Assembly (NCBI GenBank): GCA_964015035.1
Contig: CAXHCA010000004.1
Coordinates: 39,471-103,470 of the forward strand
Direction: 5' to 3'
DNA length: 64,000 nucleotides
DNA from: BQJU01 sp964015035
Lineage (GTDB): Bacteria > Bacteroidota > Bacteroidia > Chitinophagales > Saprospiraceae
Position numbers and translations under genes: made by a program. The notes under the pieces are model-generated. The model worked only from the letters and a program-made list of their open reading frames with translations. It was not told the DNA's origin and did no database searches. This document shows positions 51,313 through 61,377 of the stretch, one piece after another. Positions within the stretch are counted from its first letter, which is position 1, and each line of letters starts with the position of its first letter.

Positions 51313-53667
51313 CTATTCGTTCCGAAGCGCTTTTACCGGATTGATCGAAGCGGCTTTTATGGTTTGCAGACTGATAGTCAAAAGTGCAATACTTACGGAT
51401 AAAAAAGCCGCTACCAGGAAGATCCACCAAGAAAGTTCGATGCGACTCACAAAGCCTTCCAGCCAATCGTGCATCACCCACCAGGCAATCGGTGCAGCAA
51501 TCGCAAATCCAATAACGACCAGCTGCAAAAATTCGCCAGACAGGAGGGTGGATAATTGGGAAACCGAAGCGCCCATCACTTTGCGAATACCAATCTCTTT
51601 GGTGCGCTGTTGGGCGGTAAAGGTGGCTAAACCAAAAAGCCCCAGACAAGAAATAAAAATGGAAAGAATGGCAAATAAGCGAGACAATGCCCCCACCCTT
51701 GCCTCCGTACGATACAGTTTTTCATATTCCTTATCGACGAAGGAGAACTCAAAGGGATAAGCAGGATTTTGGGCGGTAAACACGCCTTCTATTTGGCTCA
51801 GCGTTTGCTGGATATCATCGGTGTGCAACCGCGCATAGATATAATTCTTCCAGGGGCGGTAATACAAGATAACCGGCTCTTGCTCAATGTGTAGCGAACT
51901 GGTTCTGAAGTTTTTCACCAACCCGATGACTTGGCCTGCTTCTCCGTGGAGTTCAATCCTTTCTCCTACCGGGTTTTCCAATCCCATCATTTGAGCGGCT
52001 CTTTCATTGATCAGAAAATTAGTGGAATCTGCCGGATATGCTGCTGAAAAATCGCGACCGTCGACTAGTGCGGCGCCAATGGTCTCCAAGAAGTCTAGCT
52101 CGACGGGAATGGTTTGGAATAGGATATCGGCTTCGGGGTCCTTACCCGGCCAGCTGACCGATGCGGTATTATTGCCCCAGCTATAGACCAACCCATTGGA
52201 GGCCGATACGGCTTCTACCCCGGGCAATTGGGTCAATTCATTTTTTACCACCTCATATTTATCCCATAGCGTACCCGTTACCGGAACATAAATCAGGTTT
52301 TCCTTTTGAAACCCCAGGTTTTGGTGGCGGATGTGGTTCATTTGTAAATAGATCACCAAAGTGCCAATGATCAAAAAAGTAGCAATCGCAAACTGGGTCA
52401 CGACCAACCCCTTGCGAAACCACTGTGCCCCTCGCCCTTGCTTATTCACTTTATTGAAAATTTCAATGGGCTGAAATTTTGACAAAAAGAACGCCGGATA
52501 ACTCCCTGCTAAAAAGCCAGCGATTAAGGTAATACCCAAAAGCAAACCCCAAAGTCCTGGATTTGAAATATCCAATTGAATATGGGCATCAAAAAGCTCG
52601 TTAAATCGGGGCAAACTCGCCTGTACCAAGACCACTGCAAAAAAACCGGAGATCAAACTCAACATCAGTGACTCCCCCAGAAACTGGCGGATCAACATGC
52701 CGCGGGTCGCGCCCGAAACCCGGCGAATGCCCACCTCTTTGGTACGGGTGCTGGCGCGGGCCGTGGAAAGGTTCATAAAATTGATACAGGCAATAAGCAT
52801 GATAAATAATGCGATCAAAGCAAACAATCGTACATAGGTGATGCGCCCCCCACCTTGATAGATGCCATCCTTATAATCATGACGCAGATAGATATCGGTA
52901 AGCCCCTGAAAGAGTAGGTCTGTATTGTCCTGATCCGATACCGTTTTGAGGTAATCTTTGAGCTCGGGCACCTCGTTTAGATTAGGTGCCTGAGGAGTGG
53001 CCATCAGAAAGGTTCGAATGCCATTGCTGTTCCAGTTTTCCAGCCATTCGTTTTTCTTCTCGTATTCTTTAAAAGAGATCAAAAAGTCAAATTGTAAGGA
53101 AGAATTATCGGGAACATTGGCCAACACGCCGGCAATTTGCATATCCTGTTGATTGTCCACCCGAATGGTCTGCCCTACTACTTCTGTATGACCAAAGAAT
53201 TTTTCGGCCATTCTTGCTGTAATCAATATTTTTCCCGGTTCTTCTAATGCCTCCGGTCCAACACCTGTCAATACCGGAAAATTGAAAATTCGCAGGAAGT
53301 CCGGATCCACAAAATACCCTTCCTCATTGAAGACTTTATTGTCGACTTTGAAAAGCTGCTGATCGCCCCAGCTAACTCGGCTACTTAAAGCAATTTCAGG
53401 GCGATTCTCTTTGAGGGAAGCCGCCAGTTTTCCCGGCGTTGCAGAAACGGTCAGTACAAAACCATCAGTGTAATATTGATTCTCTAAAATGCGGTAAATT
53501 CGTTCCCCATTGGGGTGAAAATTGTTATAGGAATATTGTTCCAGAATCCAAAGCGTAATCAGCATCACACAGGCCAGTCCGATGGTTAATCCCATCAGAT
53601 TCACCAGGGTGTACAGTTTGTTTTTATAGAGATTTCTCAGGCTCGTCAGCAAATAATTCTTAATCAT
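51313..53667 (-). CDS. ABC transporter permease (MacB_PCD/FtsX, large form)
   Basis: A 784-residue permease, the large Bacteroidota form with two half-modules. N-terminal LTSLRNLYKNKLYTLVNLMGLTIGLACVMLI then a periplasmic MacB_PCD domain; an FtsX core FMNLSTARASTRTKEVGIRRVSGATRGMLIRQFLGESLM in the middle; a second periplasmic domain; and a C-terminal FtsX core TAQQRTKEIGIRKVMGASVSQLSTLLSGEFLQL. It ends NPVKALRNE like its paralog. Predicted to extrude a lipid, peptide or drug. ATG 53667 preferred over TTG 53673. Confidence 0.93.
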   Translation of the reverse strand: MIKNYLLTSLRNLYKNKLYTLVNLMGLTIGLACVMLITLWILEQYSYNNFHPNGERIYRILENQYYTDGFVLTVSATPGKLAASLKENRPEIALSSRVSWGDQQLFKVDNKVFNEEGYFVDPDFLRIFNFPVLTGVGPEALEEPGKILITARMAEKFFGHTEVVGQTIRVDNQQDMQIAGVLANVPDNSSLQFDFLISFKEYEKKNEWLENWNSNGIRTFLMATPQAPNLNEVPELKDYLKTVSDQDNTDLLFQGLTDIYLRHDYKDGIYQGGGRITYVRLFALIALFIMLIACINFMNLSTARASTRTKEVGIRRVSGATRGMLIRQFLGESLMLSLISGFFAVVLVQASLPRFNELFDAHIQLDISNPGLWGLLLGITLIAGFLAGSYPAFFLSKFQPIEIFNKVNKQGRGAQWFRKGLVVTQFAIATFLIIGTLVIYLQMNHIRHQNLGFQKENLIYVPVTGTLWDKYEVVKNELTQLPGVEAVSASNGLVYSWGNNTASVSWPGKDPEADILFQTIPVELDFLETIGAALVDGRDFSAAYPADSTNFLINERAAQMMGLENPVGERIELHGEAGQVIGLVKNFRTSSLHIEQEPVILYYRPWKNYIYARLHTDDIQQTLSQIEGVFTAQNPAYPFEFSFVDKEYEKLYRTEARVGALSRLFAILSIFISCLGLFGLATFTAQQRTKEIGIRKVMGASVSQLSTLLSGEFLQLVVIGFAIAAPIAWWVMHDWLEGFVSRIELSWWIFLVAAFLSVSIALLTISLQTIKAASINPVKALRNE

Positions 53668-53712
53668 ATTCAAGAACGTTAATAATTTTCACAATACAGA
53701 ATATCAATAAAG

Positions 53713-56112
53713 TTACTCATCCCGAAGCGCCTCAATCGGATTTGTCAGGGCTGCACGTACCGATTGTACACTTAGTGTGATGATGGCAATTAGAACTGAA
53801 ATGCCTCCTGCCAGAGGAATACTCCACCAGGGAAAATCGATGCTATAAGCATAAGTTTGTAGCCATTGTTTCATCAGCCACCAACCCAATGGGGCCGCAA
53901 TGACAATGGCCAAGGTGACTAAAACGATGAATTCTTTAGAAATCAAGGTCACAATATTAGCCACCGTAGCGCCGAGTACTTTGCGAATGCCAATCTCTTT
54001 GGTCCGCTGGCTAGTCACGAGTACAACAATGCCAAATAGGCCCATACAAGAGAGTACAATTGCGAGTACAGCAGACGTTGTGAATAATTTGGCGACAGCC
54101 TCCTCTCCCCGGTATTGGCGCTGGTTGTTTTCATCCAAAAAGGTGGCTTGAAATAAGGCCTCAGGATACAATTTTTTCCAGGTTTTTTCAAGGGTCACCA
54201 TAGCAGAGCGATTATCCACCCGCACAAAAACATAACCCAAACGAAAATCGCCATTGGGCTGACTTAAAACCAGAGAGAGCGGTTCCATAGCCTCGTTCAA
54301 GGGCAAAAAGTGGTAGTCCTTCACTACACCTACTATCTTTCGGTCGGGCCCAAGGTCCAATACTTTACCTATGGGCGAATCGTCGCCCAACTGCCGGGCA
54401 AATGTCTCATTGATGATGATGGCCTCTGTCGTATCTGTTGCATACTCCGGAGAAAACGCCCGGCCTTCTACCAGGGGAATATCCAGCGTTTTAAAATAGT
54501 CGTAATCGACCACTGCCCAATGGGTATGCAGTAAACGATCGCCTTGAGAAAAACCCATTACGGAACGGGAACGCGAGCCGTCTTTTCCCAATCCCAGATT
54601 GCCATAGCTGCCGGTGATGCTCTTAACGGAAGGATTGGCCGCCAACTCGTTGCGTAAGCGTTGTAAAACCTGGTCACTTTGCAATTCATTACCAATCGGA
54701 ATACTGATCACGTCTTCTTTGGAAAAACCCAATGGTTTGGAACGCAAAAAGTCAATTTGATTCCAAACAATTAAAGTACAGATGATTAGCAACACAGAAA
54801 GGGTAAACTGTAGTAAAACCAACACATTACGGAGTTTTCCAGGTTTCTGAAAATTGGTACTCCCCTTCAATACGGAGGCAGGTTGAAAGCGTGAAAGGAC
54901 GAATGCCGGATAACTTCCGCCCACCAGTCCCACAAAGGCAAGGATAGTGGCAATGGCCAAGATCACTTGTGGATTGTAAAGGTTGATCGATTGACGAAAC
55001 AATTGGTTGTAGTCAGCAATGACAATTTGTGCTAGGATTAAACCCAGCAATAAGGCCATCACAATCAGCAAACCTACTTCTCCAAAAAATTGCCACACCA
55101 ATTGGCTTTTGGTGGCACCGAGTACCTTGCGAACACCAACTTCCCGTGCCCTGCTGAGGGACGTTCCAATGGTCAGGTTAACGAAGTTAATACAAACGAT
55201 CACCAGGATAAAGATCGCTATAATCAAGAGGCCAATCGGCAGGCTTTTGCTCATGCCACTACCGCTAATTTCTGTATCAAAATGCAGATCGGCAAGGGGC
55301 AATAACTTCAACTGGTATACTTCCCCATCAGGGCCGGGTTGAGCTCCGTCCTTTTCGAGCAATTCTACTTCCTCGTTGAGGTATTTATCTACGACTCCTT
55401 TAAACCTGCGCTCCGCTTCTTGCTTTGTCATCGTGGGTGGCAACTGCACAAAGATGCCCAGAAATTGGTTGTCAAAATTGTCTTTACTGCGTTGGTAGTC
55501 CGGATGATTTTCGATACGGGTAATCAATTGATAACTTAGCGAAGAATTGTCGGGCCGATCCTCAATCACGCCGCTGACTGCCATCTCATACGACTTGCCG
55601 CCCAGGTTGATAGACACTATCTTGCCTAAGGGGTCCTCTGCACCAAAAAGCTTGGCTGCCGTTTTCTCATCAATCACTACCGTATTTAGGTTGGCCAAGG
55701 CTTGGCCGCGAGAGCCTTTCAGCAGCTGAAAGGAAAACATGTCAAAGAAATTTGCGTCCGTAAAGCGGATATTGGCATCAAAGACATTTTCTCCTTCCTT
55801 CAGGGTTGCAGGCGTACTGGTCCAGCGCATCACATGTTCTAACTCTGGAATTTCACTATCTAGTGCAGGCTTTAAGGGACTGGCTACCGTAGTCCCCTTT
55901 GAAAGGCCATCTGAGTGATAATTGACCTCATACACCTGATAAATACGGTCGCCATTTTCATGGAAATTATCAAAGGTAAATTGATAAAAGACCGTCAATA
56001 ACAGCAATAGGGAAGCGCCCATTGCTACCGACAGCCCCAGGATATTAATGGCTGAAAAAAGTCGTCGCTTAAAAATATTCCGGAAAGCAAGCTTTAGATT
56101 ATTGAAAATCAT
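53713..56112 (-). CDS. ABC transporter permease (paralog)
   Basis: A 799-residue paralog of the adjacent downstream permease with the same two-module layout: N-terminal LKLAFRNIFKRRLFSAINILGLSVAMG, first FtsX core TSLSRAREVGVRKVLGATKSQLVWQFFGEVGLL, second SQRTKEIGIRKVLGATVANIVTLISKEFIVL, and the end NPIEALRDE. It starts about 110 nt after the second ATPase gene on the same strand. ATG 56112 is chosen; an in-frame start at 56139 adds nine residues. The permeases may form a heterodimer or two separate pumps. Confidence 0.93.
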   Translation of the reverse strand: MIFNNLKLAFRNIFKRRLFSAINILGLSVAMGASLLLLLTVFYQFTFDNFHENGDRIYQVYEVNYHSDGLSKGTTVASPLKPALDSEIPELEHVMRWTSTPATLKEGENVFDANIRFTDANFFDMFSFQLLKGSRGQALANLNTVVIDEKTAAKLFGAEDPLGKIVSINLGGKSYEMAVSGVIEDRPDNSSLSYQLITRIENHPDYQRSKDNFDNQFLGIFVQLPPTMTKQEAERRFKGVVDKYLNEEVELLEKDGAQPGPDGEVYQLKLLPLADLHFDTEISGSGMSKSLPIGLLIIAIFILVIVCINFVNLTIGTSLSRAREVGVRKVLGATKSQLVWQFFGEVGLLIVMALLLGLILAQIVIADYNQLFRQSINLYNPQVILAIATILAFVGLVGGSYPAFVLSRFQPASVLKGSTNFQKPGKLRNVLVLLQFTLSVLLIICTLIVWNQIDFLRSKPLGFSKEDVISIPIGNELQSDQVLQRLRNELAANPSVKSITGSYGNLGLGKDGSRSRSVMGFSQGDRLLHTHWAVVDYDYFKTLDIPLVEGRAFSPEYATDTTEAIIINETFARQLGDDSPIGKVLDLGPDRKIVGVVKDYHFLPLNEAMEPLSLVLSQPNGDFRLGYVFVRVDNRSAMVTLEKTWKKLYPEALFQATFLDENNQRQYRGEEAVAKLFTTSAVLAIVLSCMGLFGIVVLVTSQRTKEIGIRKVLGATVANIVTLISKEFIVLVTLAIVIAAPLGWWLMKQWLQTYAYSIDFPWWSIPLAGGISVLIAIITLSVQSVRAALTNPIEALRDE

Positions 56113-56222
56113 CTTTTGTGTGAAGGTTTTATCTACCAATCAATATTCCCGGACATAAACATCCCAGGCCAACTCTGTTCAAACGCAAAGCCAACAATGA
56201 CAACCAGTAATCAAGCAGCTAA

Positions 56223-56915
56223 TTACAATCGTGCCGCCTTAGAAAGTAAGTTTTCGGTAACAACCTGTCCGTCAAGCATGCGAATGATGCGATTGCCAAA
56301 TTCAGCACAAAACTGGGAGTGGGTCACCATGATGATGGTTGCCCCCTCATCGTTGAGGTGAACCAGGGTTTTCATCACGTCATTACCATTGGCACTATCC
56401 AGGTTACCGGTAGGCTCATCCGCCAAGATGATCTTGGGGTTATTGACAATGGCACGCCCCACTGCCACCCGCTGCTGTTGTCCACCAGACAACTGTTGGG
56501 GAAAGTGATTGCGGCGATGCATCATATTCATCTTCTCCAGAACTTCTTCCACCCGATTTTTCCGATCGCGAGACCCCACTTTGGTATAGATCAATGGCAA
56601 TTCCACGTTTTCAAAAACCGTCAATTCGTCAATCAGGTTAAAGCTCTGGAAGATAAAACCTATATTGTTCTTACGCAACATAGACCGTTGACGCTCAGAG
56701 TATTTAGATACTTCATGGTCCAGAAAATGGTAAGATCCTCCACTGGGATTATCAATCAATCCGAGGATATTGAGCAAGGTAGATTTTCCACAACCGGAAG
56801 GCCCCATAATGGAGACAAACTCCCCCTGATTGATGGTGATGTCTACCTCATTAAGGGCTGTGGTTTCCACGTCTTCGGTGCGATACACCTTTTTCAGTTT
56901 TTCAGTCCGAATCAT
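56223..56915 (-). CDS. ABC transporter ATP-binding protein (MacB/LolD-like)
   Basis: A 230-residue ATPase. Walker A GPSGCGKSTLLN (about residues 38-49), signature LSGGQQQRVAVGRAIVN, Walker B IILADEPTGNLDSANG, H-loop THSQFCAEF. Typical MacB-type N-terminus LKKVYRTEDVETTALNEV. It is the second gene of the operon after the HlyD-like adaptor. Confidence 0.95.
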   Translation of the reverse strand: MIRTEKLKKVYRTEDVETTALNEVDITINQGEFVSIMGPSGCGKSTLLNILGLIDNPSGGSYHFLDHEVSKYSERQRSMLRKNNIGFIFQSFNLIDELTVFENVELPLIYTKVGSRDRKNRVEEVLEKMNMMHRRNHFPQQLSGGQQQRVAVGRAIVNNPKIILADEPTGNLDSANGNDVMKTLVHLNDEGATIIMVTHSQFCAEFGNRIIRMLDGQVVTENLLSKAARL

Positions 56916-57101
56916 AATGTTAAAGCTTGTTGTTTGGTGGCTTCTTAAACGGTGCCTTGATTAAAAAAGTGATTTCGGGTACCCAATGATTGGGCCAAGT
57001 CGGGCTTTTACAACAAAACAGGTAACAGTCCGAGTAATAATATAATGACAATATCTAAAATCAATCGCTGCATAAGATCGGGTTTTTCTGGAAATTTGAG
57101 A

Positions 57102-58355
57102 CTATTTCAATACCAATTCGTCCTTATCACCATAATTTTCATAGCTGGAAACAATCACGATTTCACCGTCATTCAATCCTTCAATGACTTCGTAATAATT
57201 GGGATTCTGCCGACCAACGACGATATTGCGCTTACGGGCTGCCGATCCATCCTCATTGAGCACATAGACCCACTTTCCACCGGTAGACTGGTAAAAACCG
57301 CCTTTAGCCAAGAGGCGCGCCTGGCTATCATCACTTAAAGAAAGCTTCAGAGAAATAGTTTGCCCGCGCTTGATATTATCAGGGCTACCTCCGACAAAGA
57401 CCATATCTACCTCAAAAGAACCATTGATGACCTCTGGATAGATGCGGTGAATGCGCAGGGTATAATCTTGCCCATTCATGGTAAAATTGCCCTCCTGCTG
57501 AGGGAATATCCGGGAAATATAAAACTCGTCAATCCTTGCCCTAATCTTATAATTATCCAGAATATCGATCTGAGCAATGCGGTCTCCTCGGTTAATCAAC
57601 TCCCCAAGTTCCGTATTCAGGGAAGAAAGTTGACCACTAATCGGAGCCCGCACAATCAGGTTGTCCAAACTGTTGCGGGCAAATGCCAAGTTGCGTTGCA
57701 TCAAATCCAGCGTAGTATTCATCTGATTGGCCTGCATTAGCTGAAACAGCGAATCCTTTTCAATAGTAGCCTGTAGTAGTTTATTTCTACGCAAAAGGTG
57801 GCGGTATTCATCCGTCGTTTCCTGAAATTCTACCTGAGAGATGACGCTATCCTGATACAGGTTTTCACTCCGGGCGGCTCTCTTACTTAATAGATCGATG
57901 CGATAAGTCACGTCCAATGCCTCTTCTTTAAGATTGAGGCTCTGCTGTTCCATCAAGATACTCGTTTGCCGAATATCATTGATTTGATTGACAATTTGCG
58001 CCTCCTGATTAAGGACGTTTAGTTGCAGATCCAGGTTGGAAAGTCGCATGATCTGTTGGTCCTTTTCTACAAAGGCGCCATTTTCTACAAAAATCTCTTC
58101 TACTTTACCACTTTCTACGGCATCGAGGTAAACCGTTTTGATCGGTTCTACCACTCCAAATAAGGTAATGTACTCCTTAAATACCCCAGAATGTACAGTA
58201 TCAACCAGTAGTCGTTCTCTTTCAACATTCAGGCGGGAAACTCCAGCATCGCGGTACATCATAAATAAGAAAGCCAGTACCCCAATCCCCAACACACCAA
58301 GGCCGATGCGCTGCCAGGTAAAGGTCTTTCTTTCAATTTTACGGTCCATTGTCAT
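57102..58355 (-). CDS. HlyD/MacA-family periplasmic adaptor
   Basis: A 417-residue membrane-fusion protein. N-terminal membrane anchor (IGLGVLGIGVLAFLFMMYRDA), then a lipoyl half TVYLDAVESGKVEEIFVENGAFVEKDQQIMRL, a long coiled-coil hairpin, the second lipoyl half LIVRAPISGQLSSLNTELGELINRGDRIAQI, and a beta-barrel with GQTISLKLSLSDDS. First gene of the ABC export operon. The start is ATG 58355 (or 58349); a TTG at 58361 also fits. A sigma-54-type promoter lies about 56 nt upstream. Confidence 0.93.
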   Translation of the reverse strand: MTMDRKIERKTFTWQRIGLGVLGIGVLAFLFMMYRDAGVSRLNVERERLLVDTVHSGVFKEYITLFGVVEPIKTVYLDAVESGKVEEIFVENGAFVEKDQQIMRLSNLDLQLNVLNQEAQIVNQINDIRQTSILMEQQSLNLKEEALDVTYRIDLLSKRAARSENLYQDSVISQVEFQETTDEYRHLLRRNKLLQATIEKDSLFQLMQANQMNTTLDLMQRNLAFARNSLDNLIVRAPISGQLSSLNTELGELINRGDRIAQIDILDNYKIRARIDEFYISRIFPQQEGNFTMNGQDYTLRIHRIYPEVINGSFEVDMVFVGGSPDNIKRGQTISLKLSLSDDSQARLLAKGGFYQSTGGKWVYVLNEDGSAARKRNIVVGRQNPNYYEVIEGLNDGEIVIVSSYENYGDKDELVLK

Positions 58356-58410
58356 ATTCAAAAAAAATTGTCGAAATGTAAAAATTCGGGTGATTTCTTA
58401 TTTAAGAAAC

Positions 58411-58426
58411 AGCAATGGGCATGCCA
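58411..58426 (-). promoter_or_regulatory. Sigma-54 promoter of the HlyD-ABC operon
   Basis: Minus-strand TGGCATGCCCATTGCT is a near-perfect match to TGGCAC-N5-TTGCW (T for C at one position). Enhancer-like palindromes lie 82 and 103 bp upstream. Confidence 0.75.
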
Positions 58427-58492
58427 TGTTTTTCAAACAACTGATTAACAAGCATTTAATCACAATCAACAATTCCTTACATTGCGTAAAAA

Positions 58493-58529
58493 TGTTCAAA
58501 TGTGAACATTCAGTGTTCAATTTCGAACA
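58493..58529. promoter_or_regulatory. Paired TGTTC-N6-GAACA enhancer sites (HlyD operon/regulator)
   Basis: TGTTCAAATGTGAACA (58493-58508) and TGTTCAATTTCGAACA (58514-58529), 21 bp apart, between the HlyD operon and the sigma-54 activator gene. The activator's own promoter (TATCTTTA-like -7 at 58559-58566, plus) is about 30 bp downstream, so the same sites may affect it. Confidence 0.7.
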
Positions 58530-58612
58530 CTGCGAACGCAACTATTTTGATAAGTTTGTATCTTTAGTAATGAGAATTGCTAACAACCGATGCCACATCT
58601 CAATTCATAAAA

Positions 58613-59989
58613 ATGAAACAAGAAGCCCGGATTCTAATTGTTGATGATGAAGAGGATATCTTACTCAGCATGCAGCTGTACCTGTCTCAGCATTTTGAGC
58701 GGATAGATACAGAGAGCAACCCCTACCAATTACCCCGACTATTGCGCAATCAAGAATACGACCTCATCCTGCTGGACATGAATTTTAAGAAAGGAGACAC
58801 CAGTGGCGAGGATGGCATGATGTGGTTAAAGAAAATCATGGAACTCAAACCCAATGCCAGTGTGATCATGATTACGGCCTATGCCGATGTCAAAACCGCG
58901 GTAACGGCTGTCAAAGTGGGTGCTGTAGATTTCATTGAAAAGCCGTGGAGGAATGAAAAATTGTTAACCACCATCTTTGCAGCCCTCGAATTGAGTCGTT
59001 CTCGCAAACAGGTAGAACAACTGGAGAAAAAGCAGCAAATACTCACCAGCGAACTGGATCAGGGATTTGGCGATATCATCGGCACTTCATCGGCTATGAA
59101 GCAGGTGTTCGGCATCATTGAAAAGGTGGCAAAGACAGATGCCAATGTCTTGATTCTCGGGGAAAATGGAACGGGTAAAGAACTCATTGCCCGCGCCATT
59201 CATCGGCAGTCTCAACGCGCCAAATCGGTGTTTATCAGTGTAGACCTGGGCGCTATCCCGGAAACCTTGTTTGAGAGCGAACTTTTTGGACACAAAAAAG
59301 GGGCTTTTACCGATGCTCGCGAAGATCGTACGGGACGCTTCGAAGTGGCCACTGGAGGCAGTCTTTTTCTGGATGAAATAGGCAACTTATCCCTACCCTT
59401 GCAGGCCAAGTTGCTGACCGTATTGCAAAACCGGCAAATAAGGAAGGTGGGGTCCAACGAGTTCACCCCCGTGGATATTCGCCTGATTTGTGCCACCAAC
59501 ATGCCGCTATATGAAATGGTCAATGAAAATGGTTTCCGTCAGGATTTGCTGTACCGTATCAACACCGTTGAAATCAAGTTGCCTCCCTTGCGGGAACGCC
59601 GAGAGGACATCCCCATTCTGGTAGATCACTACCGTAATCTCTACTGCAAAAAATACCAGAAGCCGCCCTTACAAATCCAGAGCCAAACCATGAAAGCCCT
59701 GCAAAGCTATGAATGGCCGGGCAACATTCGGGAGCTCCGCCACGCGGTGGAAAGGGCGGTCATTTTAAGTGAAACCGAGGAACTGGAGATATCCGATTTT
59801 ATCCTGCAATCCCGGGAACAAAATGGCAAAGCCGAACAAGGGTTCAACAATTATAACCTAGCCGAAATCGAAGCCTGGGCGGTGAGAAAGGCACTCACGA
59901 AGCATGCCGGAAATATTTCCAAAGCAGCTGAAGAACTCGGACTCACCCGCGCGGCGCTCTACCGCCGGATGGCCAAATACGACCTCTAA
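58613..59989 (+). CDS. NtrC-type sigma-54-dependent response regulator
   Basis: A 458-residue activator. Receiver (1-125) with ILIVDDEEDIL and phosphoacceptor Asp55 in LILLDMNFKKGD. AAA+ domain (about 145-375): Walker A GENGTGKE, the sigma-54 contact loop GAFTDA (instead of GAFTGA, a variant seen in this phylum), Walker B LFLDEIGNL, and arginine finger region DLLYRINTVEI. C-terminal Fis-type HTH (NISKAAEELGLTRAALYRRM). ATG 58613 starts the receiver; an upstream TTG at 58577 is rejected. It likely controls the neighbouring ABC operon. Confidence 0.95.
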   Translation: MKQEARILIVDDEEDILLSMQLYLSQHFERIDTESNPYQLPRLLRNQEYDLILLDMNFKKGDTSGEDGMMWLKKIMELKPNASVIMITAYADVKTAVTAVKVGAVDFIEKPWRNEKLLTTIFAALELSRSRKQVEQLEKKQQILTSELDQGFGDIIGTSSAMKQVFGIIEKVAKTDANVLILGENGTGKELIARAIHRQSQRAKSVFISVDLGAIPETLFESELFGHKKGAFTDAREDRTGRFEVATGGSLFLDEIGNLSLPLQAKLLTVLQNRQIRKVGSNEFTPVDIRLICATNMPLYEMVNENGFRQDLLYRINTVEIKLPPLRERREDIPILVDHYRNLYCKKYQKPPLQIQSQTMKALQSYEWPGNIRELRHAVERAVILSETEELEISDFILQSREQNGKAEQGFNNYNLAEIEAWAVRKALTKHAGNISKAAEELGLTRAALYRRMAKYDL

Positions 59990-60036
59990 ACCAAGTAAAA
60001 AGACCGCCAGGTTCTCCTCACATCAAGTTTACCCAA

Positions 60037-61368
60037 ATGTTATACAATTTTAAGATCAATATTCTCATTAGACTCGGCATTCTGTTGCTGCTGGTTGGCA
60101 TTATGGTCTTCAGTTTTTATCGGGAGTTTTTTCTGACTACGGGTTTTACCGGAATGCTATTGATCGCAACGGTCGTCAGTCTCTTCTACTATGTAGATCA
60201 GACCAATCGCGACCTGGCCCTGTTCTTTGAAAGCATCAATTACAACGACTTTACCACCACCTCTTCGGCACGCCATAAGGGGGAATCTTTTGGAGAATTG
60301 TACGATGGATTTAACTTGATCAATCGAAAATTTCAGGACATCCGTGCAGAAAAAGAAGCCAACCACCAGTTTTTACAAACGGTAGTAGAACACGTAGATA
60401 TTGGCTTGCTTTGCCTCGATGATCAAGGTGAGGTGGTTTTATTGAACAAAGCCCTACAAAAACTGATTCATAAATCCTACCTCGTCAATGTGAACAGCCT
60501 GGAAAAGGTAGATGCCAATTTATTCCATACCATTCAACACATTCAGGCTGGTCAACGGGAATTGATTAAGATCAATATCGACAATAAGCTTTTGCAATTG
60601 GCGGTGCAAGCCGTGGAATTAAACATGAATCGCCAGCATTTACGACTGATCTCTTTTCAGAATATTCAAAGTGAATTGGAAGAGCAGGAACTACGTGCCT
60701 GGCAAAAGCTGATACGCATTCTGACGCACGAAATCATGAATTCCGTGGCACCTATCGCCTCTTTGAGCTCTACGCTACATGATGTGATTGGTCAAAAGGA
60801 AGAAATAGAAGTGGATACCTTGAAGATGGTGCGCAACTCGCTGAGTGTCATACAGCGAAGGAGTGAAGGGTTGTTAAACTTTACCGAAACCTACCGTAGT
60901 TTAACTCGTATTCCACCGCCTAATTTCCAATTGATCAATGGCAATCAGATGATGGAAGAACTCGCTACCCTTTTCCTTGCAGAAACAGAGGCCAAGCACA
61001 TTCCGTTAAAGCTACACCTGCCCGCTAGCTCTCCCACTTTCCAAGGCGACCCCAATCTGTTGCAACAAGTATTGATCAACTTGATTAAGAACGCCATGGA
61101 TGCGGTGAAAGACAAAGGTGAAGAAGGTCAGGTGGATATCCACCTGCAACAAACCGTTGGCAGCAAAATTCTCATTCAGGTCATCGACAACGGCAAGGGG
61201 ATCTCTCCCGATATGTTAGAGCAAATCTTTGTGCCTTTTTTCACCACAAAATCCGAAGGTTCAGGGATTGGCCTAAGTCTCTCTCGCCAAATCATGCAAT
61301 TGCACAAAGGCAGTATTGAAGTACAATCTGTAGAGGAGGAAGGAACTGTCGTAACCCTTACCCTCTAA
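60037..61368 (+). CDS. NtrY-like sensor histidine kinase
   Basis: A 443-residue kinase, co-transcribed with the sigma-54 regulator (47 nt apart). Two N-terminal membrane helices (about residues 9-26 and 33-50) with almost no periplasmic loop, then a PAS-like domain (QTVVEHVDIGLLCLDDQGEVVLLNKALQKLI). H-box RILTHEIMNSVAPIASLSSTL (about His231) is of the NtrY type. ATPase with N box LINLIKNAMDAV, G1 VIDNGKGI and G2 GSGIGLSLSRQIM. The short loop suggests sensing of a membrane or cytoplasmic signal. Confidence 0.94.
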   Translation: MLYNFKINILIRLGILLLLVGIMVFSFYREFFLTTGFTGMLLIATVVSLFYYVDQTNRDLALFFESINYNDFTTTSSARHKGESFGELYDGFNLINRKFQDIRAEKEANHQFLQTVVEHVDIGLLCLDDQGEVVLLNKALQKLIHKSYLVNVNSLEKVDANLFHTIQHIQAGQRELIKINIDNKLLQLAVQAVELNMNRQHLRLISFQNIQSELEEQELRAWQKLIRILTHEIMNSVAPIASLSSTLHDVIGQKEEIEVDTLKMVRNSLSVIQRRSEGLLNFTETYRSLTRIPPPNFQLINGNQMMEELATLFLAETEAKHIPLKLHLPASSPTFQGDPNLLQQVLINLIKNAMDAVKDKGEEGQVDIHLQQTVGSKILIQVIDNGKGISPDMLEQIFVPFFTTKSEGSGIGLSLSRQIMQLHKGSIEVQSVEEEGTVVTLTL

Positions 61369-61377
61369 CAAGTTGGG

